From positions 18,595 through 82,594 of the forward strand of contig NZ_BLAY01000013.1 in the NCBI RefSeq assembly GCF_020521235.1: a stretch of DNA of 64,000 nt, in the 5' to 3' direction. The stretch comes from Microseira wollei NIES-4236. Its GTDB lineage: Bacteria; Cyanobacteriota; Cyanobacteriia; Cyanobacteriales; Aerosakkonemataceae. How positions within the stretch are numbered: position 1 is the first letter of the stretch; the number at the start of each line of letters is the position of its first letter. Shown here piece after piece: positions 33,977 to 43,121 of the stretch. Position numbers and translations under genes: made by a program. The notes under the pieces are model-generated. The model did no database searches. It was not told where the DNA came from and saw only the letters and a list, made by a program, of their open reading frames with translations.

Positions 33977-34993
33977 ATGATAACAAACGATAAGCCTCGT
34001 GTCAGCATCGGACTGCCAATATATAATGCGGAAAAGTTTCTCAGACAAGCAATGGATGCGCTTTTAGGTCAAACATTCGCGGATTTTGAGCTAATTATTT
34101 CCGACAACGGCTCCACAGATGGAACGGAAGCGATTTGTCGGGAATATGCGAGCAAGGATAGCAGGATTAAATATTACAAAAACGAAACAAACTTAGGAGC
34201 GGCTAAAAATTTCAACCGCGTTTTTGAACTGTCGCGGGGAGAATACTTCAAATGGGCTTCCCACGATGATATATGCGAGCCTGAATACCTAGAGCGTTGC
34301 GTAGAAGTACTAGATCGCAATCAGGCGGTGGTTTTATGCTATCCCCAGGCAAACACAATTGACGAACAAGGAAATTGGCAAAAGATTTATACCCAGAATC
34401 TCAAGATATTGGCAGAAAAACCCCACGAACGTTTCTATCAATTACTGGAAACTTTTGGCTGGTATCACGGGACTCAACTTTACGGGCTAAACCGTGCTAG
34501 CGTGCTGAAGAAAACGATGCTATTGGGGAATTATCCCCATGCAGACCGGGTTTTATTGTCAGAATTGGCAATTCTAGGTCAGTTTGACGAAGTGCCGGAA
34601 TTTCTATTCAACCGAAGAGTGCATCCAAAAGTGGCACAAATCGAGAACCCGACTTACAAAGCTTTAGCAGTTTGGTTCGACCCCAAAAATAAAGGAAAAA
34701 TTATGCTGCCTCGCTGGCGGCGGTATTGGGAGTTCTGCCATGCGGTACAGCGGCACGAATTGAGCGCAGATGAGAAAATTCGCTGCTATATGGCGATTGT
34801 GGGGCGGTTGTTCCTCTCGCCGGGATTGACCAGAAGGTTGACAGGCATGTTGCAAGATGGGTTGCAAGCTGCGGTACGGTTGGTGTTAAAACAGATACAA
34901 CAGCCAACCAAAATAGACGGCAAGAGTGCCGTACAAATAAAAGAAGTTGGGACAGGTGACCCGAAAGTGGGTGCAAAGACAGTTACAAGGTAA
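33977..34993 (+). CDS. Family 2 glycosyltransferase
   Basis: 338 residues. A GT-A fold starts VSIGLPIYNAEKFLRQAMDA, followed by LIISDNGSTDGTEAICREYA (nucleotide-sugar site) and FKWASHDDICEPEYLERCVE (a DxD-equivalent, HDD). The C-terminal half is helical and basic. It probably adds a sugar to a lipid-linked or surface polysaccharide; donor and acceptor are unknown. It is the first gene of the rfb-type cluster, 36 bp before rfbF. AAGAAGGA lies before the ATG. Confidence 0.9.
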   Translation: MITNDKPRVSIGLPIYNAEKFLRQAMDALLGQTFADFELIISDNGSTDGTEAICREYASKDSRIKYYKNETNLGAAKNFNRVFELSRGEYFKWASHDDICEPEYLERCVEVLDRNQAVVLCYPQANTIDEQGNWQKIYTQNLKILAEKPHERFYQLLETFGWYHGTQLYGLNRASVLKKTMLLGNYPHADRVLLSELAILGQFDEVPEFLFNRRVHPKVAQIENPTYKALAVWFDPKNKGKIMLPRWRRYWEFCHAVQRHELSADEKIRCYMAIVGRLFLSPGLTRRLTGMLQDGLQAAVRLVLKQIQQPTKIDGKSAVQIKEVGTGDPKVGAKTVTR

Positions 34994-35029
34994 ACCAAAG
35001 CGCGATCTGAGTAAGGAAAAAATTTGGGT

Positions 35030-35881
35030 ATGAAAGTAGCGCTGCTAGCGGGGGGACTGGGGACTCGTCTTGCCGAAGAAACCGAGGTCAAACCGAAACC
35101 GATGGTGGAAATTGGCGGGAAACCGATCCTCTGGCATATCATGATGCACTATTCCCACTATGGGTTTAACAATTTTGCGATCGCTCTCGGCTACAAAGGC
35201 GAAGTCATCAAAAAATACATAGTGGACTATTGCTCGCTTAACAGCAACCTCACGGTTGATTTCCAAACAGGTGCAGTCACCATGAGTGGCGGTCATCGAC
35301 CATCTTGGACGGTAGACTTAGTCGATACGGGAATGAATTCCCTCACCGGAGGTAGAATCAAGCGCCTCGCACCCTGCATCGGCAACGAAACCTTTATGGC
35401 TACCTACGGGGATGGAGTTTCTGATGTCAATTTACAAGATTTATTGGCCTTCCATAAATCCCACGGCAAACTGGTTACCTTAACCGTAGTACACCCCCCA
35501 GCAAGGTTTGGGCATTTAGAACTAGATGGCGATCAAGTCACCGAATTTTCGGAAAAACCCCAAACGCGAGAAGGTTGGATTAACAGCGGCTTTTTTGTTC
35601 TAGAACCCGAAATCTTTGATTACATTGACGGCGATCAGACATCCTGGGAAAAAGAGCCGCTAGAAAGATTAGCAAAAGAAGGACAAGTAATGGCTTATCA
35701 GCATACTTCCTTCTGGCAGTGCATGGATACAATTCGCGACAAAAAATTGTTGGAAACACTTTGGCAAACTGGCAAAGCACCTTGGAAAATGTGGGAGGAG
35801 GAGAATGGGAATCTTGGTAACCGGACACAAGGGGTACATCGGTACAACGACGGTGCCAATGTTGTTAGCGGCAGGGCATGA
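35030..35881 (+). CDS. rfbF: Glucose-1-phosphate cytidylyltransferase
   Basis: 283 residues from ATG 35030. It makes CDP-glucose from CTP and glucose-1-phosphate. Nucleotidyltransferase signature [20 protein letters not shown], then [25 protein letters not shown]-site [30 protein letters not shown] and the C-terminal [19 protein letters not shown]. Relatives end near KMWE (about residue 257); here the frame reads on for about 25 residues and overlaps the next gene by 77 bp, suggesting loss of the normal stop. Confidence 0.95.
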   Translation: MKVALLAGGLGTRLAEETEVKPKPMVEIGGKPILWHIMMHYSHYGFNNFAIALGYKGEVIKKYIVDYCSLNSNLTVDFQTGAVTMSGGHRPSWTVDLVDTGMNSLTGGRIKRLAPCIGNETFMATYGDGVSDVNLQDLLAFHKSHGKLVTLTVVHPPARFGHLELDGDQVTEFSEKPQTREGWINSGFFVLEPEIFDYIDGDQTSWEKEPLERLAKEGQVMAYQHTSFWQCMDTIRDKKLLETLWQTGKAPWKMWEEENGNLGNRTQGVHRYNDGANVVSGRA

Positions 35882-36845
35882 AGTTGTAGGCATAGATAGC
35901 AATTTATTCGGGCAGTCTACCTTTTTAGATGGCATCGCCAATATCCCCGAATTAAATAAAGATATCCGCGACGTTGAAGCCGAGGATTTGCGCGGATTTG
36001 ATGCGATTATTCACTTAGCTGCCTTGGCAAACGACCCCTTGGGTAACCTGGATCCAGACTTAACTTATGAAATCAATCATAAAGCATCGGTGCGGTTAGC
36101 TTCTCTAGCTAAAGAAGTAGGAGTGGAAAGATTTTTGTTCTCCTCTTCTTGCAGTACATATGGGTCAGCGGGTGAGGGAAAAGTCACCGAATCAGCCGAA
36201 TTTAATCCTGTCACTCCCTACGGAACATCCAAGGTGCTAGTCGAACAGGATGTCGCCAAATTAGCGGATGACAATTTCAGTCCTACGTTTCTCCGCAACG
36301 CTACTGCATACGGCGTATCTCCCATGTTGCGGTTTGATTTAGTACTCAACAACCTCGTTGCTTGGGCGATGACTACGGGGCGAGTTTATATCAAAAGCGA
36401 CGGCACGCCTTGGCGTCCCATCGTCCACATTGAAGATATTAACCGCGCCTTTATTGCCGTGTTGAATGCACCGCGCGAAACTATCCACAATCAAGCGTTT
36501 AATGTGGGTAAAACTACGGAAAATTATCAAGTCCGCGACATCGCCGAAATTGTTAAAGAAACCGTTCCGGGGTGCGAAGTTGAATACGCCCCTGGTGGGG
36601 AACCCGACAAGCGGTCTTATCAAGTAGACTTCAGTAAAATCGAGCGGATGCTGCCGGAATTTAAACCGCAATGGACTGCTCGAATGGGAGCAAAACAACT
36701 GTATGAAACATACCAAAAAGTTGGGTTGCGCCTAGAAGATTTTGAAGGACCGCGTTACAAGCGCATCGACCAAATTAAGCAATTACTCAGTAGCGGTCGT
36801 TTAGACAAGACTCTGCGCTGGAACCAGTCGGTAGCGACTGCTTAA
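35805..36845 (+). CDS. NAD-dependent sugar epimerase/dehydratase (SDR)
   Basis: 346 residues. Rossmann motif [20 protein letters not shown], then [25 protein letters not shown], the active-site [11 protein letters not shown] (YxxxK), and [20 protein letters not shown]. It is an extended SDR acting on a nucleotide sugar. It sits where rfbG (CDP-glucose 4,6-dehydratase) might be expected, but it does not read as typical RfbG, so its step is uncertain. A strong GGAGGAGGAGA site precedes ATG 35805 inside the end of rfbF. Confidence 0.9.
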   Translation: MGILVTGHKGYIGTTTVPMLLAAGHEVVGIDSNLFGQSTFLDGIANIPELNKDIRDVEAEDLRGFDAIIHLAALANDPLGNLDPDLTYEINHKASVRLASLAKEVGVERFLFSSSCSTYGSAGEGKVTESAEFNPVTPYGTSKVLVEQDVAKLADDNFSPTFLRNATAYGVSPMLRFDLVLNNLVAWAMTTGRVYIKSDGTPWRPIVHIEDINRAFIAVLNAPRETIHNQAFNVGKTTENYQVRDIAEIVKETVPGCEVEYAPGGEPDKRSYQVDFSKIERMLPEFKPQWTARMGAKQLYETYQKVGLRLEDFEGPRYKRIDQIKQLLSSGRLDKTLRWNQSVATA

Positions 36846-36884
36846 ATTTTTGTTCAATTTTAACCTAATTTTTCATCGAAGATC

Positions 36885-38240
36885 ATGCTGGCATCTCCTC
36901 CTCCTCAAAGTTCGGAAAATAACCCGCTCCAACAAGAAAAAGAACTGCGATCGCAAGTTATGGCAGCAGTTCTAGAATACTATCAGTTCAAATTCAAAAA
37001 AAAGGAATTTGTCCCCGGAAAATCCTACATCCAGAATGCCGCCAAAGTCTTCGACCAAGAAGAACTGCTCAAATTAGTCGATGCTTCTTTGGATTTTTGG
37101 TTGACAACGGGACGCTTTGCTGCTGAATTTGAACAGCGCTTTGCTGAGTGGATGGGACTCAAGCATTGCATGTTGGTTAACTCCGGTTCCTCGGCAAATT
37201 TGGTCGCTTTGTCCGCGCTGACTTCCCCCAAATTGGGAGCGAAACAACTCAAACCAGGGGACGAAGTAATTACAGTTGCCGCTGGGTTTCCCACAACGGT
37301 AAATCCGATTTTTCAGAATCAATTGGTTCCCGTATTTTTAGATAGTCACTTACCGACTTACGGGGTTGATGTTTTTCAGTTAGAAGCTGCCCTTTCCCCG
37401 CGCACGAAGGCAATTATGATCGCCCATACTTTGGGAAATCCCTTCGATTTAGAAGCGGTGATGGCGTTTGCCCAAAAGCACGATCTTTGGGTAGTAGAAG
37501 ATAACTGCGATGCGGTGGGAAGCGTCTATAAAGGACAAAAAACTGGCAGGTTTGGACATATCACAACCGTCAGTTTCTATCCCGCTCACCATATGACAAT
37601 GGGTGAAGGGGGCGCGGTTTTAACTAACGATACTCGCCTGAAGAAAATTGTCGAATCTTTCCGCGACTGGGGTCGAGATTGTTGGTGTGCGCCTGGAGTG
37701 GATAATACTTGTCAGAAACGCTACGGTTGGCAATTGGGTGAGTTGCCTTTTGGGTATGACCATAAGTTTACCTATTCGCATATTGGGTACAATTTGAAAA
37801 TGACCGATATGCAGGCGGCTATCGGTTGCGCTCAGTTGGATAAGTTGCCTGATTTTATTGCCAAGCGTCAGCATAATTTTAAGTTTTTGCACGAGCAATT
37901 GCAGGATTTGCAAGATGTTTTAATGTTGCCTGAAGCGACGCCTGGGTCGGAACCTAGTTGGTTTGGTTTCCCGATTTTTGTGAAGGAAGATGCTCCTTTT
38001 AGTCGGAACGATTTGGTGCAGCATTTGGAAGCAAATTGCGTTAGCACCAGGCTTTTGTTTGGGGGGAATTTGCTCCGGCAACCAGCTTATAAAGGGTTGA
38101 ATTATCGCGTGGTGGGCGATTTGAAGAATGCGGATCGGATTATGATGGGGACTTTTTGGGTTGGCGTTTTTCCGGGTTTGACGGATGAAATGCTGACTTA
38201 TGTTGCGGAGACGATTCGTAGTTTTTGTCGCAGTTTTTAG
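36885..38240 (+). CDS. rfbH: CDP-4-keto-6-deoxyglucose-3-dehydrase (RfbH)
   Basis: 451 residues of the DegT/DnrJ/EryC1 aminotransferase-like family. The PLP lysine is replaced by histidine: [20 protein letters not shown], the hallmark of RfbH/DdhC (E1), which uses PMP and an iron-sulfur cluster for C-3 deoxygenation. Cysteines in [17 protein letters not shown] and [20 protein letters not shown] fit the [2Fe-2S] region. Also [14 protein letters not shown] and [11 protein letters not shown]. It yields a 3,6-dideoxyhexose precursor and needs a reductase partner (E3) not seen here. Confidence 0.95.
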   Translation: MLASPPPQSSENNPLQQEKELRSQVMAAVLEYYQFKFKKKEFVPGKSYIQNAAKVFDQEELLKLVDASLDFWLTTGRFAAEFEQRFAEWMGLKHCMLVNSGSSANLVALSALTSPKLGAKQLKPGDEVITVAAGFPTTVNPIFQNQLVPVFLDSHLPTYGVDVFQLEAALSPRTKAIMIAHTLGNPFDLEAVMAFAQKHDLWVVEDNCDAVGSVYKGQKTGRFGHITTVSFYPAHHMTMGEGGAVLTNDTRLKKIVESFRDWGRDCWCAPGVDNTCQKRYGWQLGELPFGYDHKFTYSHIGYNLKMTDMQAAIGCAQLDKLPDFIAKRQHNFKFLHEQLQDLQDVLMLPEATPGSEPSWFGFPIFVKEDAPFSRNDLVQHLEANCVSTRLLFGGNLLRQPAYKGLNYRVVGDLKNADRIMMGTFWVGVFPGLTDEMLTYVAETIRSFCRSF

Positions 38241-38289
38241 TTTGTAGTGAGGACTTTAGTCCTCACTTTGTCGCTGGAGGGAAGAATCT

Positions 38290-38420
38290 TTTTAAACGAA
38301 CCACAGAGGCACAGAGGTCGCAGAGGAAGAGAATGGGGAGAATTTAACCTATGAATATGGAACAGTTTTTTTAAATGAACCGCAAAAGACGCAGAGGACG
38401 CAGAGGAAAAGAATGGGGAG
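38290..38420. repeat. Two copies of GAACC..CAGAGG..GAATGGGGAG repeat
   Basis: TTTAAACGAACCACAGAGG to GAATGGGGAG (38290-38340) and TTAAATGAACCGCAAAAGAC to GAATGGGGAG (38371-38420) are two diverged copies of one roughly 50-bp element, rich in GCAGAGG. It separates rfbH from the epimerase gene. Confidence 0.75.
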
Positions 38421-38477
38421 AGGTTTTGATTGGAGAGGAATGGAGTTTTTGGTAGGTAGTTTACACTAGCTGGAAAG

Positions 38478-39044
38478 ATGGAAATTAGGGAGACTAAAAT
38501 TTCGGGTTGTTACGAGCTAAGTCCGATTGTGTTTCATAAGGACTATCGGGGGAGTTTTGTCAAGACTTTTCACAAGGATGTTTTTAGTAAGCATGGGCTA
38601 GAAACTAATTTTGTGGAGGAGTATTATTCGGTTTCGGTGCAAAATGTGTTGCGGGGGTTGCATTTTCAAACTCCGCCGGCAGATCCGAATAAGTTGGTTT
38701 ATTGTCCTTTGGGTCGAATTATGGATGTCATTGTTGATGTTCGGGTGGGTTCGCCTAGTTATGGACAATTTGAAGTGTTTGATTTGAGTGCGGAAAATGG
38801 GAAGATGGTTTATCTGGATCCTGGTTTAGCACATGGGTTTTATGTGTTAAGCGAAACGGCTATGGTGATGTATAAGATTTCTCAACTATATTCGCCTGAA
38901 AATGATACGGGGATTCGTTGGGATTCGGTGGGGATTCCTTGGCCTAGTAATAATCCGATTTTATCTCAAAGGGATAGGGAGTTTTTACCGCTGGCTGAGT
39001 TTAAGAATCCGTTTGTTTACAGCGAAAAGATGGCGATGGCGTAG
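38478..39044 (+). CDS. dTDP-4-dehydrorhamnose 3,5-epimerase-like protein
   Basis: 188 residues of the RmlC cupin family: GCYELSPIVFHKDYRGSFVK, FVEEYYSVSVQNVLRGLHFQ, LVYCPLGRIMDVIVDVRVGS and LDPGLAHGFYVLSE. RGLHFQ holds the catalytic His, and the second half keeps the AHGFYVL strand. Within a CDP-sugar cluster it likely epimerises the keto-deoxysugar rather than making rhamnose; this is inference. Base composition is T/G-rich at third positions here, unlike rfbH. Confidence 0.9.
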   Translation: MEIRETKISGCYELSPIVFHKDYRGSFVKTFHKDVFSKHGLETNFVEEYYSVSVQNVLRGLHFQTPPADPNKLVYCPLGRIMDVIVDVRVGSPSYGQFEVFDLSAENGKMVYLDPGLAHGFYVLSETAMVMYKISQLYSPENDTGIRWDSVGIPWPSNNPILSQRDREFLPLAEFKNPFVYSEKMAMA

Positions 39045-39063
39045 AGTTAATAGGGTGAATGAG

Positions 39064-40011
39064 ATGGGAAGAACCGACTCGTTACGCAATAAAAGTTTTC
39101 TCATCACGGGTGCGGCGGGAATGCTGGGTAAGGCGTTTCACGAAGCTTTAATTGAGGATGTGGAAGGGTGTAAAGTTATTGCGCTTTCTCATCAAGATTT
39201 GGATATTACGGATAGAAATGCTGTCCTGAGTCTGGAGACCCAAAAACCGGATTTTATCCTCCATTGTGCTGCCCAAACTAATGTAGACCGCTGTCAGGAA
39301 GAACCGGAAAGTTGTGCTGGCGTGCAGATTGATGGGACGCTGCATATTGCTGAGTTGGCACAGCAAACGAAAGCGAAGGTTTTTTATCCGCAAAGTTTTC
39401 TGATTTTTGATGGATCTGATACGCCGACGACGGAAGCAACTCAACCTGCACCGCTTTCAATTTATGGGAACTATAAGTTAGAGGCAGAAAGGCAATTGTT
39501 ATCGATGCTTCCTGATAGTTTGGTGGTGCGGATGGCTGGTTTTTTTGGTGGGGAGGAGGCGGATAAGAATTTTGTCGGTAAGTTTGCCCGTCATTTGGTG
39601 AAGTTAATTGGGGATGGGGTGACTAGCTATGAGGTGGGCGATCGCATCTGGCAACCCACTTATACTCTAGACTTGGCGCGGAATTGTCTGCACTTACTGG
39701 CTTTGGGTAAAACGGGCACATACAATATGGCAGGTCATACTGAGGCGTCTTTCTTTGAGTTGGCGCAAGCTTGTGTAGAGTATCTGGGGTTAAGCGATCG
39801 CATCACTATCGAACGAGTCTCTGCTGAGATTATGGCACAACGCGATCGCGCCGCCCGCCCTAAGTGCGTGTTGCTAGCAAATCAACGCTTGCAAGCGGAA
39901 AATCTTGATATGCAACGCCCTTGGCAGGTTTCTCTCAAAGATTATCTGTCTCGACCCTATTTCCACAACTTGTTCCAAAGTTTAAATCTTGGTGCGATCG
40001 ATGTTACTTGA
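39064..40011 (+). CDS. RmlD-like sugar reductase (SDR)
   Basis: About 315 residues from ATG 39064 (AGGGTG upstream; longer frame ignored). SFLITGAAGMLGKAFHEALI is the NAD(P) site, VIALSHQDLDITDRNAVLSL and PDFILHCAAQTNVDRCQEEP the RmlD signature, SIYGNYKLEAE the active-site YxxxK, and VGDRIWQPTYTLDLARNCLH the C-terminal part. It resembles dTDP-4-dehydrorhamnose reductase; here it probably reduces a 4-keto intermediate. Its end overlaps the next gene by 11 bp. Confidence 0.9.
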   Translation: MGRTDSLRNKSFLITGAAGMLGKAFHEALIEDVEGCKVIALSHQDLDITDRNAVLSLETQKPDFILHCAAQTNVDRCQEEPESCAGVQIDGTLHIAELAQQTKAKVFYPQSFLIFDGSDTPTTEATQPAPLSIYGNYKLEAERQLLSMLPDSLVVRMAGFFGGEEADKNFVGKFARHLVKLIGDGVTSYEVGDRIWQPTYTLDLARNCLHLLALGKTGTYNMAGHTEASFFELAQACVEYLGLSDRITIERVSAEIMAQRDRAARPKCVLLANQRLQAENLDMQRPWQVSLKDYLSRPYFHNLFQSLNLGAIDVT

Positions 40012-41038
40012 ATTGTTTGACCATCCCTTGCTGGGAAACCTGAAGAATCGCGTGGTAATGTCGGCGATGACGCGCAGTTTTGCCGATCAAAACCACTGCG
40101 TGACGGCAGCTTCGGCAGAATATTACGCCCGTCGCGCCGCTGACGGGGTGGCGCTGATCCTCACCGAAGGAACGATCGTACACCCGACGGGGGATGGATA
40201 TAACGATGTTCCTTATATTTATACGCCAGAACAAACTGAAAGTTGGAAGCAAGTCACCCAACGGGTACACGAGGAAGGTAGTAAAATTTTCTGTCAGCTT
40301 TGGCATTGCGGTCGCATCTCCCATGAAGATTTTACCGGCGGCGTCCCCCCGGTGAGTTCGAGTAATAAGCAAGCTGGGGGAATTAACCGGCAAAATGGCA
40401 AACCTTATGGGGTGCCAAGGGCGTTGGAAACCGAAGAAATTCCGGAAATTTACGAGATGTTCCGCCAAGGGGCATTAAATGCGATCGCAGCCAATTTTGA
40501 CGGGGTACAATTACACCTCGCCCACGGTTACCTCGCGGATCAATTTTTTGATGCTGCTATTAATGATCGCACCGATCAGTATGGCGGAGCGGTGGAAAAT
40601 CGCTGTCGGTTCGCTTTAGAACTAACTGAAATTATATTGCGCGAACTCGGTGCTGAAAAAGTCATGGTTCGCTTATCCCCATCGCGCGGTTTGGGCGACG
40701 GTTTTTATGACTGGCCCGATCTGGATGATATGCTGGCTTATTTAATTCCAGAATTTGAAGGCATGGGTTTGCGGATGTTGGATATCAGCTGCGCCCGTGC
40801 TGATTATTATCAAACATCTGGACGAATTATTCGCCAAATTAGACCGATGTGGCCTCATTTAATTATGGGGGGCGCATCTTTATTACCAGGTCAAGCTGAG
40901 TCGGAACTCCAGGAAGGTTACCTAGATATGGTAACTTGGGCGCGGTTTATCCTTGCTAACCCCGATTTTGTCACCAGGTTGCGCGAAGGAAAACCGTTAA
41001 TTCCAATGGAAAGCGAGATGTTAAAGACTTTAGTGTGA
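40001..41038 (+). CDS. Old yellow enzyme family oxidoreductase
   Basis: 345 residues from ATG 40001, overlapping the SDR gene. FMN-binding TIM-barrel: LGNLKNRVVMSAMTRSFADQ, AEYYARRAADGVALILTEGT, IFCQLWHCGRISHEDFTGG, GVQLHLAHGYLADQFFDAAI (active-site HGY; the usual H-N/H-H pair reads LHLAHGY), NDRTDQYGGAVENRCRFALE and VTWARFILANPDFVTRLREG. These enzymes reduce activated C=C bonds using NAD(P)H. Translational coupling to sugar genes suggests a role on an enone sugar intermediate or on E3-like reduction; that is speculative. Confidence 0.92.
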   Translation: MLLELFDHPLLGNLKNRVVMSAMTRSFADQNHCVTAASAEYYARRAADGVALILTEGTIVHPTGDGYNDVPYIYTPEQTESWKQVTQRVHEEGSKIFCQLWHCGRISHEDFTGGVPPVSSSNKQAGGINRQNGKPYGVPRALETEEIPEIYEMFRQGALNAIAANFDGVQLHLAHGYLADQFFDAAINDRTDQYGGAVENRCRFALELTEIILRELGAEKVMVRLSPSRGLGDGFYDWPDLDDMLAYLIPEFEGMGLRMLDISCARADYYQTSGRIIRQIRPMWPHLIMGGASLLPGQAESELQEGYLDMVTWARFILANPDFVTRLREGKPLIPMESEMLKTLV

Positions 41039-41091
41039 AATCGAGATTGTTATCTTTCCAGCATTTATGCTAAATCCAGCAGCCCCGCAAG

Positions 41092-41224
41092 GGGAAACCC
41101 GGTTTCTTCGTAAATGTCTAATTACCAAACCCAAGATTTTTACCAGAAACCACCAGAAACCCGGTTTCTTCGTAAATGTCTAATTACCAAACCCAAGATT
41201 TTTACCAGAAACCGGGTTTCTCTG
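41092..41224. repeat. Tandem CCCGGTTTC repeat units
   Basis: GAAACCCGGTTTCTTCGTAA then ATGTCTAATTACCAAACCCA and AGATTTTTACCAGAAACC occurs twice in tandem (about 65-bp period) and ends with an inverted GAAACCGGGTTTC. It creates a false N-terminal extension of the next reading frame. Confidence 0.9.
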
Positions 41225-41260
41225 CTAGTAAAATCCAAAATCCTTACATTCAAAATCCCT

Positions 41261-42118
41261 ATGCTGTTCAAAATCCGCAACCAATTAACTGAAGTCGCAT
41301 CCGAACTGGTTTACAAAGTAGACCTGCTCAAACATACTCCCAAACTGCCGTCTTTGAGTGAAAGCGATCGCGCAATTATCAATACGCTTAAACATGAAGG
41401 CGTTTTAGTCACCTCTGTTGACGCTTTATCGATTCCTTCTACTTCCCAAACAATCGAATCAGCCAAGAAAATCGTCACCAGGCTACAAAATCCCGACTCA
41501 GATCCGGGAATTATCCAAGACAAAAATTATTCTATCACCCGCATCGGTTACACCCAACTCGCTGCGGAATACCCAGAAATTTTTCTCTGGGGACTAAACG
41601 AGAGACTGGTGAATATTATTGAAAATTATATTGGACTGCCCATCGCTTGTATCGGAGTCGATGTTCGCAAAGATATCGGCAATGGCATTAAGGATGTCGG
41701 TCAAAGGAAATGGCATCGAGATTCCGACGATCGCCGTCAAATCAGAATCATTGTTTACTTGAGCGATGTAACTGAAAATACCATCGCTTTTGAATACGTT
41801 CCCAAACATTTAACTCCCGTCAATCCCTTCAAGTCTACCTATGCCGATGAAGAGATGAAACAGGCGGTTCCCGAATCAGCTTGGAAGGCGTGTCACGGGA
41901 ATGCTGGAACAGCTGTAATGGTGGCGACGAGTGATGTTTACCATCATGCTAAAGTCCCCCCAACAGAAGGTGCAGATCGATTCACTCTTGTCTATACTTA
42001 CACTTCCAGAAAACCCAGAAGATTACAACTTTGCAAGGATCATTTTTCCACGGAAGGGTTGCAAGCGCTAGAGGGCAAACTTTCCCCAAATCAAAGAGAT
42101 TACGCCTTGTGGTACTAA
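41261..42118 (+). CDS. PhyH-type Fe(II)/2-oxoglutarate dioxygenase
   Basis: 285 residues from ATG 41261 (the upstream frame is repeat-derived). The metal triad fits WHRDSDDRRQIRIIVYLSD (HxD) and DVYHHAKVPPTEGADRFTLV (distal His and the 2-oxoglutarate Arg). It resembles phytanoyl-CoA dioxygenase-like hydroxylases, some of which act in polysaccharide or small-molecule pathways. It starts a tight run with the acyltransferases (4-bp gap to 42123), so it probably tailors the same product. Confidence 0.85.
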   Translation: MLFKIRNQLTEVASELVYKVDLLKHTPKLPSLSESDRAIINTLKHEGVLVTSVDALSIPSTSQTIESAKKIVTRLQNPDSDPGIIQDKNYSITRIGYTQLAAEYPEIFLWGLNERLVNIIENYIGLPIACIGVDVRKDIGNGIKDVGQRKWHRDSDDRRQIRIIVYLSDVTENTIAFEYVPKHLTPVNPFKSTYADEEMKQAVPESAWKACHGNAGTAVMVATSDVYHHAKVPPTEGADRFTLVYTYTSRKPRRLQLCKDHFSTEGLQALEGKLSPNQRDYALWY

Positions 42119-42122
42119 ACCT

Positions 42123-43115
42123 ATGAAATGGAAAGTTTTAGCGGGTTTGCGTTTTTTCTTAGCTTGGGTTGTGGTTGGTTACCATTTAAGTGAATTTGTT
42201 CCTAACCCAAACAAAGATATTTTATGCAATCTGGGCAAATTGAATGGACTAGCAGCCGTTTTTGTGTTTCTAGTCCTTTCGGGTTATGGAATAGGTCACT
42301 CGATCGCCAAAGAACCACAAGGATTTTACAAGCGGCGTTTTTGGAGAATTTATCCTTTGTATTTTTCTGCCGTCTTGTTTACTTTCATTCCTCTTCTTGT
42401 CTCAAGTCAAACCGTTAAAACTTTGCGGACAGACTATAGCCTCCCCAATGTAGGAACTGTCCTGGGCAACTTATTGTTTCTGCAAAATGTTGCCGTCGAT
42501 CCCATTTGGGCAAATGTCCCGTTGTGGATTTTAGGGGTTGAAGCAATCTGTTATGCTTTAACCCCATTTTTTGTGAAGATAGGCAATAAAATATTAATTG
42601 TTTTAATGGGCTTATCGGCTGTATTTTATGGGGCGTTTCCCTATATTTATGAGGCAATTTACCCCAAGGCAAAAGTTCCTTTCTACAGTTATTTTTTATA
42701 TGGCATACCCTTATTATTGTTACTGTGGTCGTGGCTTCTAGGCTTTCTGTACTTCCGGAATAACGAAACCAATCTTTGGAAAGCAATCCTAGTTGGGTTG
42801 GGGACTATTGTGTTAATAGTAAACCAATATCATACGGGTAAACTCGGCATCCTCACCTACCTGATTGGCAGTTTGGTCATAGTTTTTTCATCCTCGATTA
42901 AAGTACCCAAATTTCTTGATGGTATTCTCAACTATTTAGGGGAGATTTCCTATCCGCTTTATTTATTCCACTTTCCCACTTTGATTTTTGCTTATACCAT
43001 TCTCGGTGTAAGAAACTCGTTTAGTCATGCTTTCCTAGCTTTGGCAGTCTCGCTGGTGTTTTATCACTTGATTGAAGTTCCTGTACGCAGGCTAAGAAAG
43101 AAAGTAGAAGGATAG
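42123..43115 (+). CDS. Acyltransferase family 3 membrane protein (catalytic His present)
   Basis: 330 residues, about ten hydrophobic segments. AT3 motif: LAGLRFFLAWVVVGYHLSEF contains the conserved Arg and the catalytic His (R-x10-H), then FYKRRFWRIYPLYFSAVLFT (RxxRIxP) and a C-terminal YLGEISYPLYLFHFPT. Such enzymes O-acylate surface polysaccharides from the membrane. This copy alone keeps the His, unlike the two below. Confidence 0.9.
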   Translation: MKWKVLAGLRFFLAWVVVGYHLSEFVPNPNKDILCNLGKLNGLAAVFVFLVLSGYGIGHSIAKEPQGFYKRRFWRIYPLYFSAVLFTFIPLLVSSQTVKTLRTDYSLPNVGTVLGNLLFLQNVAVDPIWANVPLWILGVEAICYALTPFFVKIGNKILIVLMGLSAVFYGAFPYIYEAIYPKAKVPFYSYFLYGIPLLLLLWSWLLGFLYFRNNETNLWKAILVGLGTIVLIVNQYHTGKLGILTYLIGSLVIVFSSSIKVPKFLDGILNYLGEISYPLYLFHFPTLIFAYTILGVRNSFSHAFLALAVSLVFYHLIEVPVRRLRKKVEG

Positions 43116-43121
43116 ATAACA

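Noticed and set aside
41114..41260. N-terminal extension of the PhyH-type gene
   Set aside because: The extension is translated CCCGGTTTC tandem repeat; family similarity begins after ATG 41261.
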